Source of the DNA: Candidatus Alistipes faecigallinarum | GTDB lineage: Bacteria > Bacteroidota > Bacteroidia > Bacteroidales > Rikenellaceae | Length of the DNA stretch: 64,000 bases | NCBI GenBank assembly: GCA_019115605.1 | Contig: DXDG01000019.1 | Span: 1 to 64,000 of the forward strand | Reading direction: 5' to 3' | Shown here: piece after piece, positions 9,267 through 18,300 of the stretch | Position numbering within the stretch: the stretch's first letter is position 1 | Layout of the letters: every line of letters starts with the position of its first letter | Made by a program: the position numbers and the translations under genes | The notes under the pieces: generated by a model | Database searches by the model: none | What the model was told of the DNA's origin: nothing | Seen by the model: the letters and a program-made list of their open reading frames with translations, nothing else

Positions 9267-10184
9267 ATGAAGATGAAAAACATATTGAAGTTTGCGGCAC
9301 TCTTCAGCTTCGCCCTGCTGGCGTTCACCGGCTGTGAGCATCCCGACACGACGGAAGAGCTGCCCTATTACTACTACGAGCCGATCGCCTATCTGGAGAA
9401 CGTCAATACGCGCGTGGCGGTTTACCACTCTCCCGACGGCATCGTCAACCAGGATATCACGATGCCCGTCACCGTCGGATTGTCGAAGGCCATGACGGGA
9501 GCCTGCACGGTCCGCGTGGAGTGCACGGTCGAGGGCGAGGGATTCTCGGCCCAGAACGTGACGCTGCCCGACAACGGCGTGGTTACGATTCCGGCCGGCG
9601 AGCGTTCGGCCTCCTTCACGATGTCGATCGGCGACTGGAGCTTCTGCTCCGGTGTCGCCGACGCCCGGAGCTATACGATTTCGCTGAAGATCGTCGAGGC
9701 CTCGGCACGCATCTCCACGAACTCCAACAGTGTGGTCTACGTGCTGGACAAGACGCGTGAGTCGTACACCTCGACCGCGGCGCCCACCGAGGGTTCGCAG
9801 GTCGCTACCGACGCCTATACCGTTTCGTACAATGTGAAGGCCGACACCTGGACGCCCATTGAGATCGGTACCAGCGGCCGCTATTCGCGCTATCTCTACT
9901 ACAGCAGCTACATCGGCCTGCAGTGGGATCTGGGCAGCACGAAGACGGTAACGGCCGTGGCCAACGTATGCTATCCCTATTATACGAGCTACAATACGGC
10001 CGTTTACACCATCATGACCAGCACCGACGGCCAGAAGTGGACGACCTATGACGAGGGGCTGGATCTGGCTCAGTCGGAACCGCAGTATGTATCGTTCTAC
10101 ACCCCCGTTGAGGCTCGTTATGTACGTCTTCTCATGCGTGGAGTTACGGCGTTCAGCAACGGAGCACTGATCTACGCGAAATAG
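9267..10184 (+). CDS. DUF1735 and discoidin-like (F5/8 type C) surface lipoprotein
   Basis: The protein has 305 residues and a lipobox Cys at 23 (AFTGC). A DUF1735-like domain (about 45-165) is followed by a discoidin-like beta sandwich (about 185-305) with YLYYSSYIGLQWDLGSTK near the middle and EARYVRLLMRG near the end, as in F5/8 type C modules. It is most likely the second glycan-binding partner of the PUL. The start MKMK was kept because it gives a normal signal peptide. It is the last gene of the operon; a strong hairpin follows nine bases after the stop. Confidence 0.83.
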   Translation: MKMKNILKFAALFSFALLAFTGCEHPDTTEELPYYYYEPIAYLENVNTRVAVYHSPDGIVNQDITMPVTVGLSKAMTGACTVRVECTVEGEGFSAQNVTLPDNGVVTIPAGERSASFTMSIGDWSFCSGVADARSYTISLKIVEASARISTNSNSVVYVLDKTRESYTSTAAPTEGSQVATDAYTVSYNVKADTWTPIEIGTSGRYSRYLYYSSYIGLQWDLGSTKTVTAVANVCYPYYTSYNTAVYTIMTSTDGQKWTTYDEGLDLAQSEPQYVSFYTPVEARYVRLLMRGVTAFSNGALIYAK

Positions 10185-10192
10185 CATCTTCT

Positions 10193-10230
10193 CCGGGCCG
10201 CTTCCGCAGCGGAGCGGCCCGGGGTTGTTT
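10193..10230 (+). terminator. Terminator after the GH18 PUL operon
   Basis: The 10-bp GC-rich arms CCGGGCCGCT (10193-10202) and AGCGGCCCGG (10213-10222) flank a short loop and are followed by GGTTGTTT. The position directly after the last lipoprotein gene fits the operon end. Confidence 0.75.
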
Positions 10231-10245
10231 GCGACCGAGTAATTG

Positions 10246-10281
10246 CATTGCGGAGGCTATCGGATGATAGTCCCCGCAATG
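10246..10281. promoter_or_regulatory. 16-bp dyad upstream of the DUF4838 gene
   Basis: The arms CATTGCGGAGGCTATC (10246-10261) and GATAGTCCCCGCAATG (10266-10281) pair over 16 positions with one mismatch and one wobble around a GGAT loop. It sits 30 bases before the start codon of the DUF4838 gene. No T-tract follows, so an operator or a leader hairpin is more likely than a terminator. Confidence 0.55.
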
Positions 10282-10310
10282 TGTTTATCCCAACGTAATC
10301 TCTCTTCTTC

Positions 10311-12521
10311 ATGAAAAGCATTTCACGTTTCATCATTCTGTCTCTGTGTCTGGCACTCCTCGCCCCGGCGGCGGTCCGTGCCCAGGTGACCCTCGTCCGC
10401 AAGGGGGCCGCGCAGGGCCGGATCCTCGCACCTGCGGGGGCTGCCGAGCAGCAGGCCGCGGAGCTGCTGCGCGACTTTGTCCACCGCATCAGCGGTGCCG
10501 ACCTTCCGGTCGTTGCCGCCGATGCCAGGCCCCGCCGCGGGGATATCATCCTCGAAGGGGTGGTCCCGACGCCGGGCCTTACCGAAGACGGCTTCCGCCT
10601 GCGGGAGTCCGACGGGCGGCTCTATCTCCGCTCGGGCGGCGACAAGGGCTCGATCTACGGCGTCGTAACGCTGCTCGAGGAGTACCTCGGGGTGCATTAC
10701 TGGGCTTCGAACGAGTATTCGCTCACTCCGTCGTCGGAGATCACCCTCCCGGCGGGCATCGACCGGACGGAGAATCCCGCCTTCCGCCACCGGCAGACGC
10801 AGTGCTACGCCATCGGCGAGGACCCGGTCTACAAGCTGTGGTTCCGCCTGGAGGATCCTTCGGAGGTCTTCGCGGGCAACCTCTGGGTCCACACCTTCAA
10901 CCGGCTGCTGCCTGCCGCCCGCTTCGGCGGGGCGCATCCCGAGTGGTACTCGTGGATCAACGGCGAGCGCCGCACGGGCCGTGCGAGCCAGTGGTGCCTG
11001 ACCAACGACGAGGTTTTCGAGGCGGCCTGCACGCAGCTCGACTCGATCTTCCGCGCCCATCCCGACCGGCGGCTCATCTCCGTGAGCCAGAACGACGGCA
11101 ACGACACCTACTGCCACTGTCCGTCGTGCATGCGCGTCATCGAGGAGGAAGGTGCCGTCTCGGGTCTCTACATCCGCTTCCTGAACCGCCTGGCCGAGCG
11201 TTTTCCCGACAAGGAGTTCTCGACGCTGGCCTACCTCTTCACGATGCACCCGCCCAAGCATGTCCGGCCGCACCGGAACGTCAATATCATGCTGTGCGAC
11301 ATCGACTGCGACCGCGAGGTGCCGCTTACGGAGAACGCCTCAGGCCGCGAGTTCATGCGGGCGCTGGAGGGCTGGTCGGCCATCTCGGACAACATCTTCG
11401 TCTGGGACTACGGCATCAACTTCGACAACATGGTCGCCCCGTTCCCCAACTTCCACATCCTGCAGCCCAACATCCGGCAGTTCCTCGACCACCATGCGAC
11501 GATGCACTTCTCGCAGATCGGCGGCTCGAAGGGCGGCGACTTCTCGGAGATGCGCGCCTACGTCGTCTCGAAGCTGATGTGGAATCCGCAGCAGCGGGTC
11601 GATTCGCTCATGCGGAGCTTCACCGACGGCTACTACGGTGCCGCAGGCCCCTTCATCTACGACTATGAGCGGACGCTCGAGGGGGCGCTGCTCGCCAGCG
11701 GACAGCGGCTGTGGATCTACGATTCGCCGGTGTCGCACAAGGACGGCATGCTCAATGCGGCGTGCCGCAAGCGCTACAACGTCCTCTTCGACGCTGCCGA
11801 GCGTGCCGTAGCCGGCGATACGACCCTGCTGCGGCGCGTGCGCCGTGCGCGTCTGCCGCTGCAGTATGCCGAACTGGAGATCGCCCGGGCCGAGGGGTGG
11901 CAGGACAAGGAGCAGTTGCGCGGGATGCTCGACCTGTTCGAGCGGCGCACGGCCGAATTTGGCGTGCGGACGCTCAACGAGCGCAACAACTCCCCGGCCG
12001 ACTACTGCGCGCTCTACCGGAGCCGCTACCTTGCGGAGCGCCCGGCCAACCTGGCCTCCGAAGCGACGGTGCAGTGGATCCTGCCGCCGCACGAACGCTA
12101 CCGGGCACTCGGCGAGCGGGCGCTGACCGACGGCTGTTTCGGCGGCTCGACCTTCGTGGAGAACTGGGTCGGCTGGGAAGGCTGCGACGGCGCCTTCGTC
12201 CTGGACCTGGGCCGCGAATGTGCGGTCCGCTCCATCGAAACCGACTTCCTGCACCAGCTGGGGGCCTGGATCCTCCTGCCGCGGCGGGTTCGCTACGCCA
12301 CGTCGGTCGACAACGAACGTTTCGTTCCCTTCGGCGAACGGCGGCTGGAGGAGGACCAGTCCGTCGAGGTGAAGTTCGTCGGCGTGAAGTTCGAGGCCCC
12401 GACACCCGTCCGCGCCCGCTACATCCGCGTGGAGATCGAGGGTTCGAAGGTCTGCCCCTCGTGGCACTATGGCGTGGGCCAGCCCTCGTGGTTCTTCATC
12501 GACGAGATCGGGGTTCACTGA
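10311..12521 (+). CDS. DUF4838 glycoside hydrolase-like protein with discoidin-like C-terminus
   Basis: The 736-residue protein has a Sec signal peptide ending near AVRAQ (residue 25), an alpha-glucuronidase-N-like domain (about 35-150), a DUF4838 TIM-barrel-like region (about 155-430, with SVSQNDGNDTYCHCPSC at 257-273) and a C-terminal F5/8-type-C-like domain (about 600-736). As I recall, the DUF4838 family includes GH163 endo-acting enzymes that remove GlcNAc-containing disaccharides from complex N-glycans, which fits the adjacent GH18 PUL; that function is inferred here. It has its own leader with a dyad, so it may be a separate transcript from the PUL. Confidence 0.78.
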   Translation: MKSISRFIILSLCLALLAPAAVRAQVTLVRKGAAQGRILAPAGAAEQQAAELLRDFVHRISGADLPVVAADARPRRGDIILEGVVPTPGLTEDGFRLRESDGRLYLRSGGDKGSIYGVVTLLEEYLGVHYWASNEYSLTPSSEITLPAGIDRTENPAFRHRQTQCYAIGEDPVYKLWFRLEDPSEVFAGNLWVHTFNRLLPAARFGGAHPEWYSWINGERRTGRASQWCLTNDEVFEAACTQLDSIFRAHPDRRLISVSQNDGNDTYCHCPSCMRVIEEEGAVSGLYIRFLNRLAERFPDKEFSTLAYLFTMHPPKHVRPHRNVNIMLCDIDCDREVPLTENASGREFMRALEGWSAISDNIFVWDYGINFDNMVAPFPNFHILQPNIRQFLDHHATMHFSQIGGSKGGDFSEMRAYVVSKLMWNPQQRVDSLMRSFTDGYYGAAGPFIYDYERTLEGALLASGQRLWIYDSPVSHKDGMLNAACRKRYNVLFDAAERAVAGDTTLLRRVRRARLPLQYAELEIARAEGWQDKEQLRGMLDLFERRTAEFGVRTLNERNNSPADYCALYRSRYLAERPANLASEATVQWILPPHERYRALGERALTDGCFGGSTFVENWVGWEGCDGAFVLDLGRECAVRSIETDFLHQLGAWILLPRRVRYATSVDNERFVPFGERRLEEDQSVEVKFVGVKFEAPTPVRARYIRVEIEGSKVCPSWHYGVGQPSWFFIDEIGVH

Positions 12522-12562
12522 CGACCCCGCGGGACATCCGCGCCGCACGGCGGCCCGCCCGG

Positions 12563-12610
12563 CAAACAAACAATCCCGCCCGGAATCGTCCGGGCGGGAT
12601 TGTTTTGTTG
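12563..12610. terminator. Bidirectional terminator
   Basis: The 22-base arms (12563-12584 and 12589-12610) pair almost fully around ATCG. The GC core is CCCGCCCGG, with A-rich and T-rich flanks on either side, so it can end both the DUF4838 gene and the converging Crp/Fnr gene. Confidence 0.88.
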
Positions 12611-12710
12611 TTTCAGTGCCTGGCATCTGGACGGAATCGTCGCAGGGCCGAGTCCCGTGCAGGAGGCTTCGGATCCGGCCGTGCGTAGGACCGGTATGCC
12701 GGCCCTCGGG

Positions 12711-13310
12711 TCAGGCGAGCGTGTATTCCGTGTCGGTTTTGCGGATGCGGCCCTGGGCGAGGGTCCGCGAGAGCGACGGACGCGCCACACCCAGGATGAA
12801 GGCCGTCTGCTGGAGGTTGCGGATCTCGTGGTTGTCCTTCAGGTAGCCCAGCACCCGCGAGGAGAGGTTCTGCAGGACAAATTCGTGGAGCTTGCGGCTC
12901 AGGTAGAGGCTGTGGTCCGAGAGGTCGCGGAGGAAGTTGCGCAGGATGGCCGTATCCCGTTCGAGGAGCTTGAGGATGTGGCTGCGGTCGATGATCCACA
13001 GCCGGCAGTCGCTTTGGGCGAGGATCGTCACGGGGTAGATGTTCTCGGTGGCGAAGATGAAGGGCGAGGCCACGATGTCGGGGGCCGTGAGGGGGTTAAG
13101 GGTGAACTCCCGCCCCTCGCGGCTGGTCATCCGGGCATAGACGCTCCCTTCGCACAGCAGCATCAGCGTCCGGCAAACCTCGTTCTGCCGGGCGATCGTC
13201 TCCCCCTTGCGGTAGTATCTCATCCGGCTGTTCGACCGGTCCATCACCTCCTTCACGATCGCGGGATCGGCCCCCGCAAAGAGGGGCATGTCGTATGTCA
13301 GGCCATCCAT
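12711..13310 (-). CDS. Crp/Fnr-family transcriptional regulator
   Basis: The 199-residue protein has an N-terminal cyclic-nucleotide-binding-like beta roll (about 10-120, with RKGETIARQNEVCRTLMLL and a GSVYARM strand) and a C-terminal winged helix (about 145-199) whose recognition helix reads ARPSLSRTLAQG. The start at 13310 (MDGLTYDMP) fits homologues; the open frame upstream is non-homologous. It has none of the N-terminal Cys cluster of Fnr, so oxygen sensing by an iron-sulfur cluster is unlikely. A promoter with TAATTTTG lies about 80 bases upstream. It is divergent from the lipoprotein cluster and could control it; the target is unknown. Confidence 0.9.
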   Translation of the reverse strand: MDGLTYDMPLFAGADPAIVKEVMDRSNSRMRYYRKGETIARQNEVCRTLMLLCEGSVYARMTSREGREFTLNPLTAPDIVASPFIFATENIYPVTILAQSDCRLWIIDRSHILKLLERDTAILRNFLRDLSDHSLYLSRKLHEFVLQNLSSRVLGYLKDNHEIRNLQQTAFILGVARPSLSRTLAQGRIRKTDTEYTLA

Positions 13311-13391
13311 GGTTTCGCTTTTTGACGGATTTTTGTCCGGATGCTGCGTTTTCGGGCGGTCCGGGCGGCAGCGTGCAGCGGGTCCGTGCCG

Positions 13392-13422
13392 CAAAATTAG
13401 CGATTTACCCCCGTTCGGTCAA
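13392..13422 (-). promoter_or_regulatory. Promoter of the Crp/Fnr gene
   Basis: On the minus strand a TAATTTTG -7 box (13392-13399) is preceded at 20 bases by TTG (13420-13422). The start would fall near 13385, about 75 nt before the ATG at 13310. Confidence 0.65.
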
Positions 13423-13517
13423 TGGCCGTGCGGTTTTTTTCTGTGCGGTTTCGGGTCGCGGCGCCCGGTTTTCGGGGGAGCGTAACCCATGTTACCGAAA
13501 ATCCCGTTCCGGGAGGC

Positions 13518-13525
13518 TACTTTTG
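13518..13525 (+). promoter_or_regulatory. -7 box upstream of the surface lipoprotein cluster
   Basis: TACTTTTG matches TAnnTTTG exactly, 78 bases before the start of the first lipoprotein gene. No clear -33 TTTG is visible. It is divergent from the Crp/Fnr promoter about 120 bases away. Confidence 0.6.
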
Positions 13526-13603
13526 CGCCCGAATTGGGGTGCGCGCCTCCGTGCGGCGGAAAATACGCGCACGGGCGGGCGCCCCGGCGACAAAACGGCA
13601 AAC

Positions 13604-15472
13604 ATGCAACCGATCAAGCGAATCATTATCCTGTTATTGGGGAGCCTGCTGCCGCTGGCATCCTCCTGTACGCACGACGTGTGGTCCGATTCCGGGCTTC
13701 CGGAGACCCCCTCGGGGGCGCTTTTCCGCCTCTGTGGCGCGGAGTACGACGATGCGGAGAGCCGGTCGGGCCTTCGTGAAGGCGGCTACGACCGGGTGGA
13801 GTTCTGCGTCGTGGACGCCTCGGGCGAGGCGGTTCCCAACCTCAAGGGGCGCTACGACTCCGCCACCTCGGAACTGCGGATCGAGGGGCTTCACGAGGGC
13901 GACTACCGCCTGCTTGTCCTGGGCATCCGGGGCGATGCGGCGGCCGACGGCGTTACCGTCCGTCCGATCCGCCACCTCGACGAGGAGTGGCTCACCTTTC
14001 CCGAAACGCTCGACAGCCCCCTTGCGGCGGAGTATTTCTACTCGCAGACCCCCTTTGAGGTGGTCGTGCACGAGGGTGCCGACGGGCACACGGAGGAGGT
14101 GATCCTCGCCGGGGAGGTCGTGCAGCGCCGCATTGTCGGACGCGTGGACTTCTCGCTCTCGTTCCGCAACCCCTATGTCGGCGCGGCCTTCGTCAGCTCG
14201 CAGGTGGCGATCGAACCGTGCCGCATCCGCACGGGGCTGACCGGCGGCGGCGAGCTGACGGGCGAAGGCACCGTGCAGCTCCGGACGCTCGCTCCCGGAC
14301 GCGAAACCGCGTGGCTCCTGCCTCCGACGGTCGGGGATACGGGACTGCAGGGCGAGGTTGAGGTCCGTACGCGCAGCTACCTCGGCGCGGATGTCTCCCG
14401 CCGCTTCGCCTTCGACCTGCCGGCCGTCGAGCCGAACCGCATTGCGCGGCTCCGCACCGAGGTCGTGCATCCCGACGACGAGTCGGCGACGCTCTTTCTC
14501 ACCGAGGAGGCCTACGCCGCGGGCCGCCACGGCCTGATCCTCCAGGACGACGAGCCGAAGGAGGTCTACACCGACCCCGCGCAGCGGCGGTTCAACACCG
14601 CGGCGCCGCTGCAGGTCGCCGCGACCGACGCCGGCGAGCTGCACGTGCGCTTCTACTCGCCGCGCGAGCTGACGGGCGTGCTGATCCGCGCCCGTATCCC
14701 AGCCGTCGATGCGGAGCTCCTCGACGTGGCCTGGTTCGACCGCATTCCGGCCTTTGCGGATTTCCGCGCGACGCTGCCCTTCACCGAACGGGCCTGCATG
14801 GCCCGCACGGAGTCGGGACGTTGGGTGCGGATTCCCCGCCTGGAGCCCGCGGCGCTCGACGGCATCGAGTTCCGCATCGAGTCGGAGGATCCCTACTGGG
14901 AGAAGCTCTGTGCCATCCGGCACGGCTGGACGATCGCCTTCAGCCTCTTCGGCGGCGATCCCGAGCGCGAGGACGGCGGCCCTTCGGGCAACTGGATGGG
15001 CATTCGTCCGGTGCACTGCCGCGAGGTGGTGGCGCTGTTTCTCAACTTCACCTACATGATCGACATGCCCGAGCACGAGGAGATCCTCCGCGCCAACGAG
15101 GACCGGCTCTACGGCAACGGCGGCGTGAACGACAAGGTTACGGCCGAGACCGTGCTGCGGCAGATGCGGCAGTCGCGGACGCTCAACGTCGGGCTGGTCT
15201 ATCCGGGCAACGGAATTGTCGGCCTGGGCGGCGGCTCGACCTTCGGGGCCTACCAGCAGGCGTGGCTCCAGCACTATTTCAACACCTATTCGTGCGAGAT
15301 CATGTTCCACGAGCTGGGCCACGTCATGGGCTACAGCCACAGCAGTTCGTTCACCTACGGACCCTGGGCCCAGGAGCTCATGAACCGCTTCTATGTCGAG
15401 CATATCTCCCAGATGCCGATCGACTCGCCCCACTATCTGAACAGCAGCACGAATCCCAATCTGTACAAGTAA
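13604..15472 (+). CDS. Metzincin-type zinc metalloprotease lipoprotein
   Basis: The start at 13604 gives a 622-residue lipoprotein with Cys 22 (LASSC); the longer upstream frame has no signal peptide. The N-terminal half (about 30-300) looks like fimbrillin/Mfa2-type beta domains. The C-terminal part carries HELGHVMGYSH (569-579), a full HExxHxxGxxH metzincin zinc site with three His and the catalytic Glu. A Met at 594 could be the Met-turn. It is probably a surface or outer membrane protease. It heads a four-gene run with a gap of only three bases to the next gene, suggesting a shared transcript. I do not recognise a named peptidase family. Confidence 0.8.
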   Translation: MQPIKRIIILLLGSLLPLASSCTHDVWSDSGLPETPSGALFRLCGAEYDDAESRSGLREGGYDRVEFCVVDASGEAVPNLKGRYDSATSELRIEGLHEGDYRLLVLGIRGDAAADGVTVRPIRHLDEEWLTFPETLDSPLAAEYFYSQTPFEVVVHEGADGHTEEVILAGEVVQRRIVGRVDFSLSFRNPYVGAAFVSSQVAIEPCRIRTGLTGGGELTGEGTVQLRTLAPGRETAWLLPPTVGDTGLQGEVEVRTRSYLGADVSRRFAFDLPAVEPNRIARLRTEVVHPDDESATLFLTEEAYAAGRHGLILQDDEPKEVYTDPAQRRFNTAAPLQVAATDAGELHVRFYSPRELTGVLIRARIPAVDAELLDVAWFDRIPAFADFRATLPFTERACMARTESGRWVRIPRLEPAALDGIEFRIESEDPYWEKLCAIRHGWTIAFSLFGGDPEREDGGPSGNWMGIRPVHCREVVALFLNFTYMIDMPEHEEILRANEDRLYGNGGVNDKVTAETVLRQMRQSRTLNVGLVYPGNGIVGLGGGSTFGAYQQAWLQHYFNTYSCEIMFHELGHVMGYSHSSSFTYGPWAQELMNRFYVEHISQMPIDSPHYLNSSTNPNLYK

Positions 15473-15475
15473 GCG

Positions 15476-17332
15476 ATGAACGCAATTTCCAGCATATCCG
15501 CCGTGGCAGCCGTTGCTGCCCTCCTGCTTGCGGGGTGCCGCCGCGAGGATGCGGCGGCACCCTCCGGGGAGACCCGTACCCTCGGGATCCGCTTCACGAC
15601 CGAACAGCCCCTGTCCGACGACGGGGAGGCGGTCGGTCCGGTCCTCGCCCTCCGTTTCGAGGAGGGAACCCTCCGCGAGGTGCTTGCGGGGACCCTCACG
15701 GCCGAAACGGGCCTCCATCTCTTTCCGCTGACCCGCGCGGCGGGCGAGCTGCGCTTCGTGGCCAACGGCGCGGATTTCGCCGCGTCGGGGCTTCCCGAGC
15801 CGGGTGCGCCGCTCGGGGAGCTTCTGGACCGGGTGCTGCCGCTCGACGGGATGACCTCCGGGGGGCTGCTTCTCACCGGGTCGCTGCCGCTCGACGGACG
15901 GACGGCCCTTACGCCGGAGGTGGCGCTGCGGCGCAGCGTCGCGCGGGTCGATCTCTGGACGCCCGACCGGGGCGTGCGGGTCCATGCCCTCACGCTCCGC
16001 GGTGTGGCCGACCGGGGTTACGTCTTCGAGCGCGGGGCGGCGGAGACGGCTCCCGACGCCGTGGCGACGGAGTTTTCGCGCGACTACGGCGCGGCGCCGC
16101 TCGAAAACGGCCGCGAGCGGCTTCTCTACCTCTGCGAGCAGGCCGGGGAGCCGATCGAGGCCGAGGTGCTTGCCGAGCCCGTCGTCGAGGTCCGCGTGCA
16201 GACGCCGCTGCGCATGCCCGGAACCGTCGAGGAGTACATCTCACTCGATCTGCTCCGCGAGGAGGTCGCCCTGGGGCGTGTGGTGCTCCGGTTTGCTCCC
16301 AATCCGCTCGGGATCGAGGGTTCGCTGCGCTTCGACGACGACGGCGTGTGCGACTACGGGCGCTATGTCGAGGGGGAGCTGGCCCGCCTGACGCTTCCGG
16401 CCGGGAGGACGCTCCGCCTGGAGTTCGACGGCGGCGAGTCCTCGTGGATGAAGCTCTCGCCCGACGGCGGCGCCTGGCGCCTGCTGGGCGGCTGGCGCCC
16501 CAACGATCCGACGGCCACGGGCCGCGTGCAGGAGGGGGCGCTCGTCATCTCGGATGCCGACGGCGGCCATGCCGAGCGCTATGTCGTGCGCCGGCGCAAC
16601 TGGGGCCTTCCGGTGGTCCGCATCGGGGATACATGGTGGTGCAAGTACAACCTGCGGGGCGATGCGACGCGCTTCGAGGATCAGATCACCGCGGCGGACG
16701 ATCCGGCGGCGGATGCGGAGCTGGCCGACTACCTCGCCTCGTGCGACGATGCGGAGCTGCTGCGCCTTCTGGGCGACCAGTACCAGGGCGGCAACGTGCA
16801 GGGCCTGCCGCTGCACCACGACGGCGAAGCCTTCCATTACGAGGTCATGGCCTCCGCGGGCGGCAACTTCGGAACGCTCGACCCGGCGTCGATGGCCCCC
16901 GAGGGGTACCGCGTCCCGGGTTATGACGACTACGCCTTCCTTGCCGGCAGCGAGAACTTCAACCTCGGCGGCGTGGGCGAGCGCACCTACCGCAATGCGG
17001 CCGGCGAGGAGCTTACGGTGCGGATTCTCGAACGGCAGGCCGCCTTCCTGGGCCACGACTACGGGCCCGTGGCGCTCTACGAATTCCGCCACGGCGGTGC
17101 GGCCTGGGTGCTGTGCGGCCTGGGGCATCAGTGGGACACCACGCCGGGCAATATCTCGGGCATGATGCTGCTGCTGGCCACCTGGGGCAACGGCTCGAAG
17201 ACCTGGATCATGGAGGGCTATTCGCAGCAGGCGCGGCCCGGGCAGAACTGGCTCAAGCATGTGGCCAACAACACGACGAAGACCCGTACGCTGCGCTGCG
17301 TGAAGACCCCCGTGGAGTACGAATACGAATAA
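15476..17332 (+). CDS. Surface lipoprotein, fimbrillin-like N-terminus with FISUMP-like C-terminus
   Basis: The protein has 618 residues with Cys 21 (LLLAGC). The N-terminal half has fimbrillin-like features, including a RRSVARVDLWT strand and the turn GVADRGYVF. After it comes a module shared with the gene at 18301: a GRYV-x2-ELARLTLPAG segment, GGWRPND, RRNWGLPV, then WWCKYNLRGDATRFEDQI. The last 200 residues (with PEGYRVPGYDDYAFLAG) recall the FISUMP family but I am not certain. It lies three bases after the metalloprotease gene and is probably exposed on the cell surface. No catalytic motif was seen; an adhesin or fimbrial accessory role is a guess. Confidence 0.65.
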   Translation: MNAISSISAVAAVAALLLAGCRREDAAAPSGETRTLGIRFTTEQPLSDDGEAVGPVLALRFEEGTLREVLAGTLTAETGLHLFPLTRAAGELRFVANGADFAASGLPEPGAPLGELLDRVLPLDGMTSGGLLLTGSLPLDGRTALTPEVALRRSVARVDLWTPDRGVRVHALTLRGVADRGYVFERGAAETAPDAVATEFSRDYGAAPLENGRERLLYLCEQAGEPIEAEVLAEPVVEVRVQTPLRMPGTVEEYISLDLLREEVALGRVVLRFAPNPLGIEGSLRFDDDGVCDYGRYVEGELARLTLPAGRTLRLEFDGGESSWMKLSPDGGAWRLLGGWRPNDPTATGRVQEGALVISDADGGHAERYVVRRRNWGLPVVRIGDTWWCKYNLRGDATRFEDQITAADDPAADAELADYLASCDDAELLRLLGDQYQGGNVQGLPLHHDGEAFHYEVMASAGGNFGTLDPASMAPEGYRVPGYDDYAFLAGSENFNLGGVGERTYRNAAGEELTVRILERQAAFLGHDYGPVALYEFRHGGAAWVLCGLGHQWDTTPGNISGMMLLLATWGNGSKTWIMEGYSQQARPGQNWLKHVANNTTKTRTLRCVKTPVEYEYE

Positions 17333-17377
17333 CGGACAGAGTAACAGAAAAAACCGAAACAACGAATTTTTGCAACG

Positions 17378-18287
17378 ATGAAAACGACCATGAACGTACG
17401 AACGAAGACGAATCTGATGATCGGAAGCCTCCTGCTGGCGGGGCTCCTGTCGGGAGCCTGCTCCCGTGAGGAGGCGCCGCAGCTGCCGCCCGCTGCAACC
17501 CCGGGTGTGCCGCCCGTCGTGTCGGTGCGCCTGGCCGACTACCACCAGTCGGGCTCCTCGCTTGCCGGCGAGAACGAGCTGACCGATCTGGGCGCCTGCC
17601 TCTTCGAGGAGGGTGTGCTGACCCGCATCTACGAGGCCCCCGACCCCGCGGGCGGCAGCTGGAACCTCGAACTGGACAGCTACGGGGGGGACGCTCTATC
17701 TGGTGGCCAACGTCGCCGGGCAGATCGACCTTTCCGAAGCCCTGGAGCAGAGGATGACCGAGACCGAATGGCAGCAGCGCACCGTGTCGGTTGTCGGCGA
17801 GCGGCCGCAGCATTTCTTCTCGGGCCGGGTGAACCTCGAGGAGGCCGCCGCAACCCCCGGGCAGCTCTCCGCGACGCTCACGCGCGGCGTGGCCCGTTTT
17901 GACCTGCGGATCCGCGCGGCGGGTGTCGCCGAGGTGCGGAGCATCACCCTGACCAATGCGGCCCGGTCGGCCTACCTCTTCCCCGTGTCCGAAAGCCTCT
18001 CGCCTGCCGACGTGTCGCTCGGGGATGCGTCGGTGCGTTTCGACGCGCCGCTGACAGCCGACACGCCGGGCGTGCTCTACCTCTTCGAGCAGGAGAACCA
18101 CAACCTGGAGGTGCGCATCGAGGCCCGGATCGACGGCCGTGAGAAGACCCTGACGGGCCGTTTCGAGGGCGGCGTCGAGCGCAACCGCATCTATACGCTG
18201 ACCCTTACGAAGGATACGATCGACATCCAGCTCGACCTCTCGATCGACGAGTGGCAGCCCGGCAGCGACACGGAGCTGGTTCCCTGA
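17378..18287 (+). pseudogene. Fimbrillin-like lipoprotein gene, frameshifted at a G7 run
   Basis: The first part has a lipobox Cys at 28 (LSGAC) and reads in one frame up to TAC followed by seven G (17684-17690). The second part continues in another frame from about 17691 to the stop at 18287. Removing one G restores YGGTLYLVANVAG, which matches EGTLYVVAG in the paralogue at 18301, and gives a 302-residue protein. The rest has the same TRGVAR-DLRIRAAG strand and NRIYTLTL ending seen in the paralogue, so the two are close relatives. As written, the reading frame is broken. This may be a true pseudogene, a phase-variable gene or a sequencing error. Confidence 0.82.
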
Positions 18288-18300
18288 TTAAACTTGCCAG

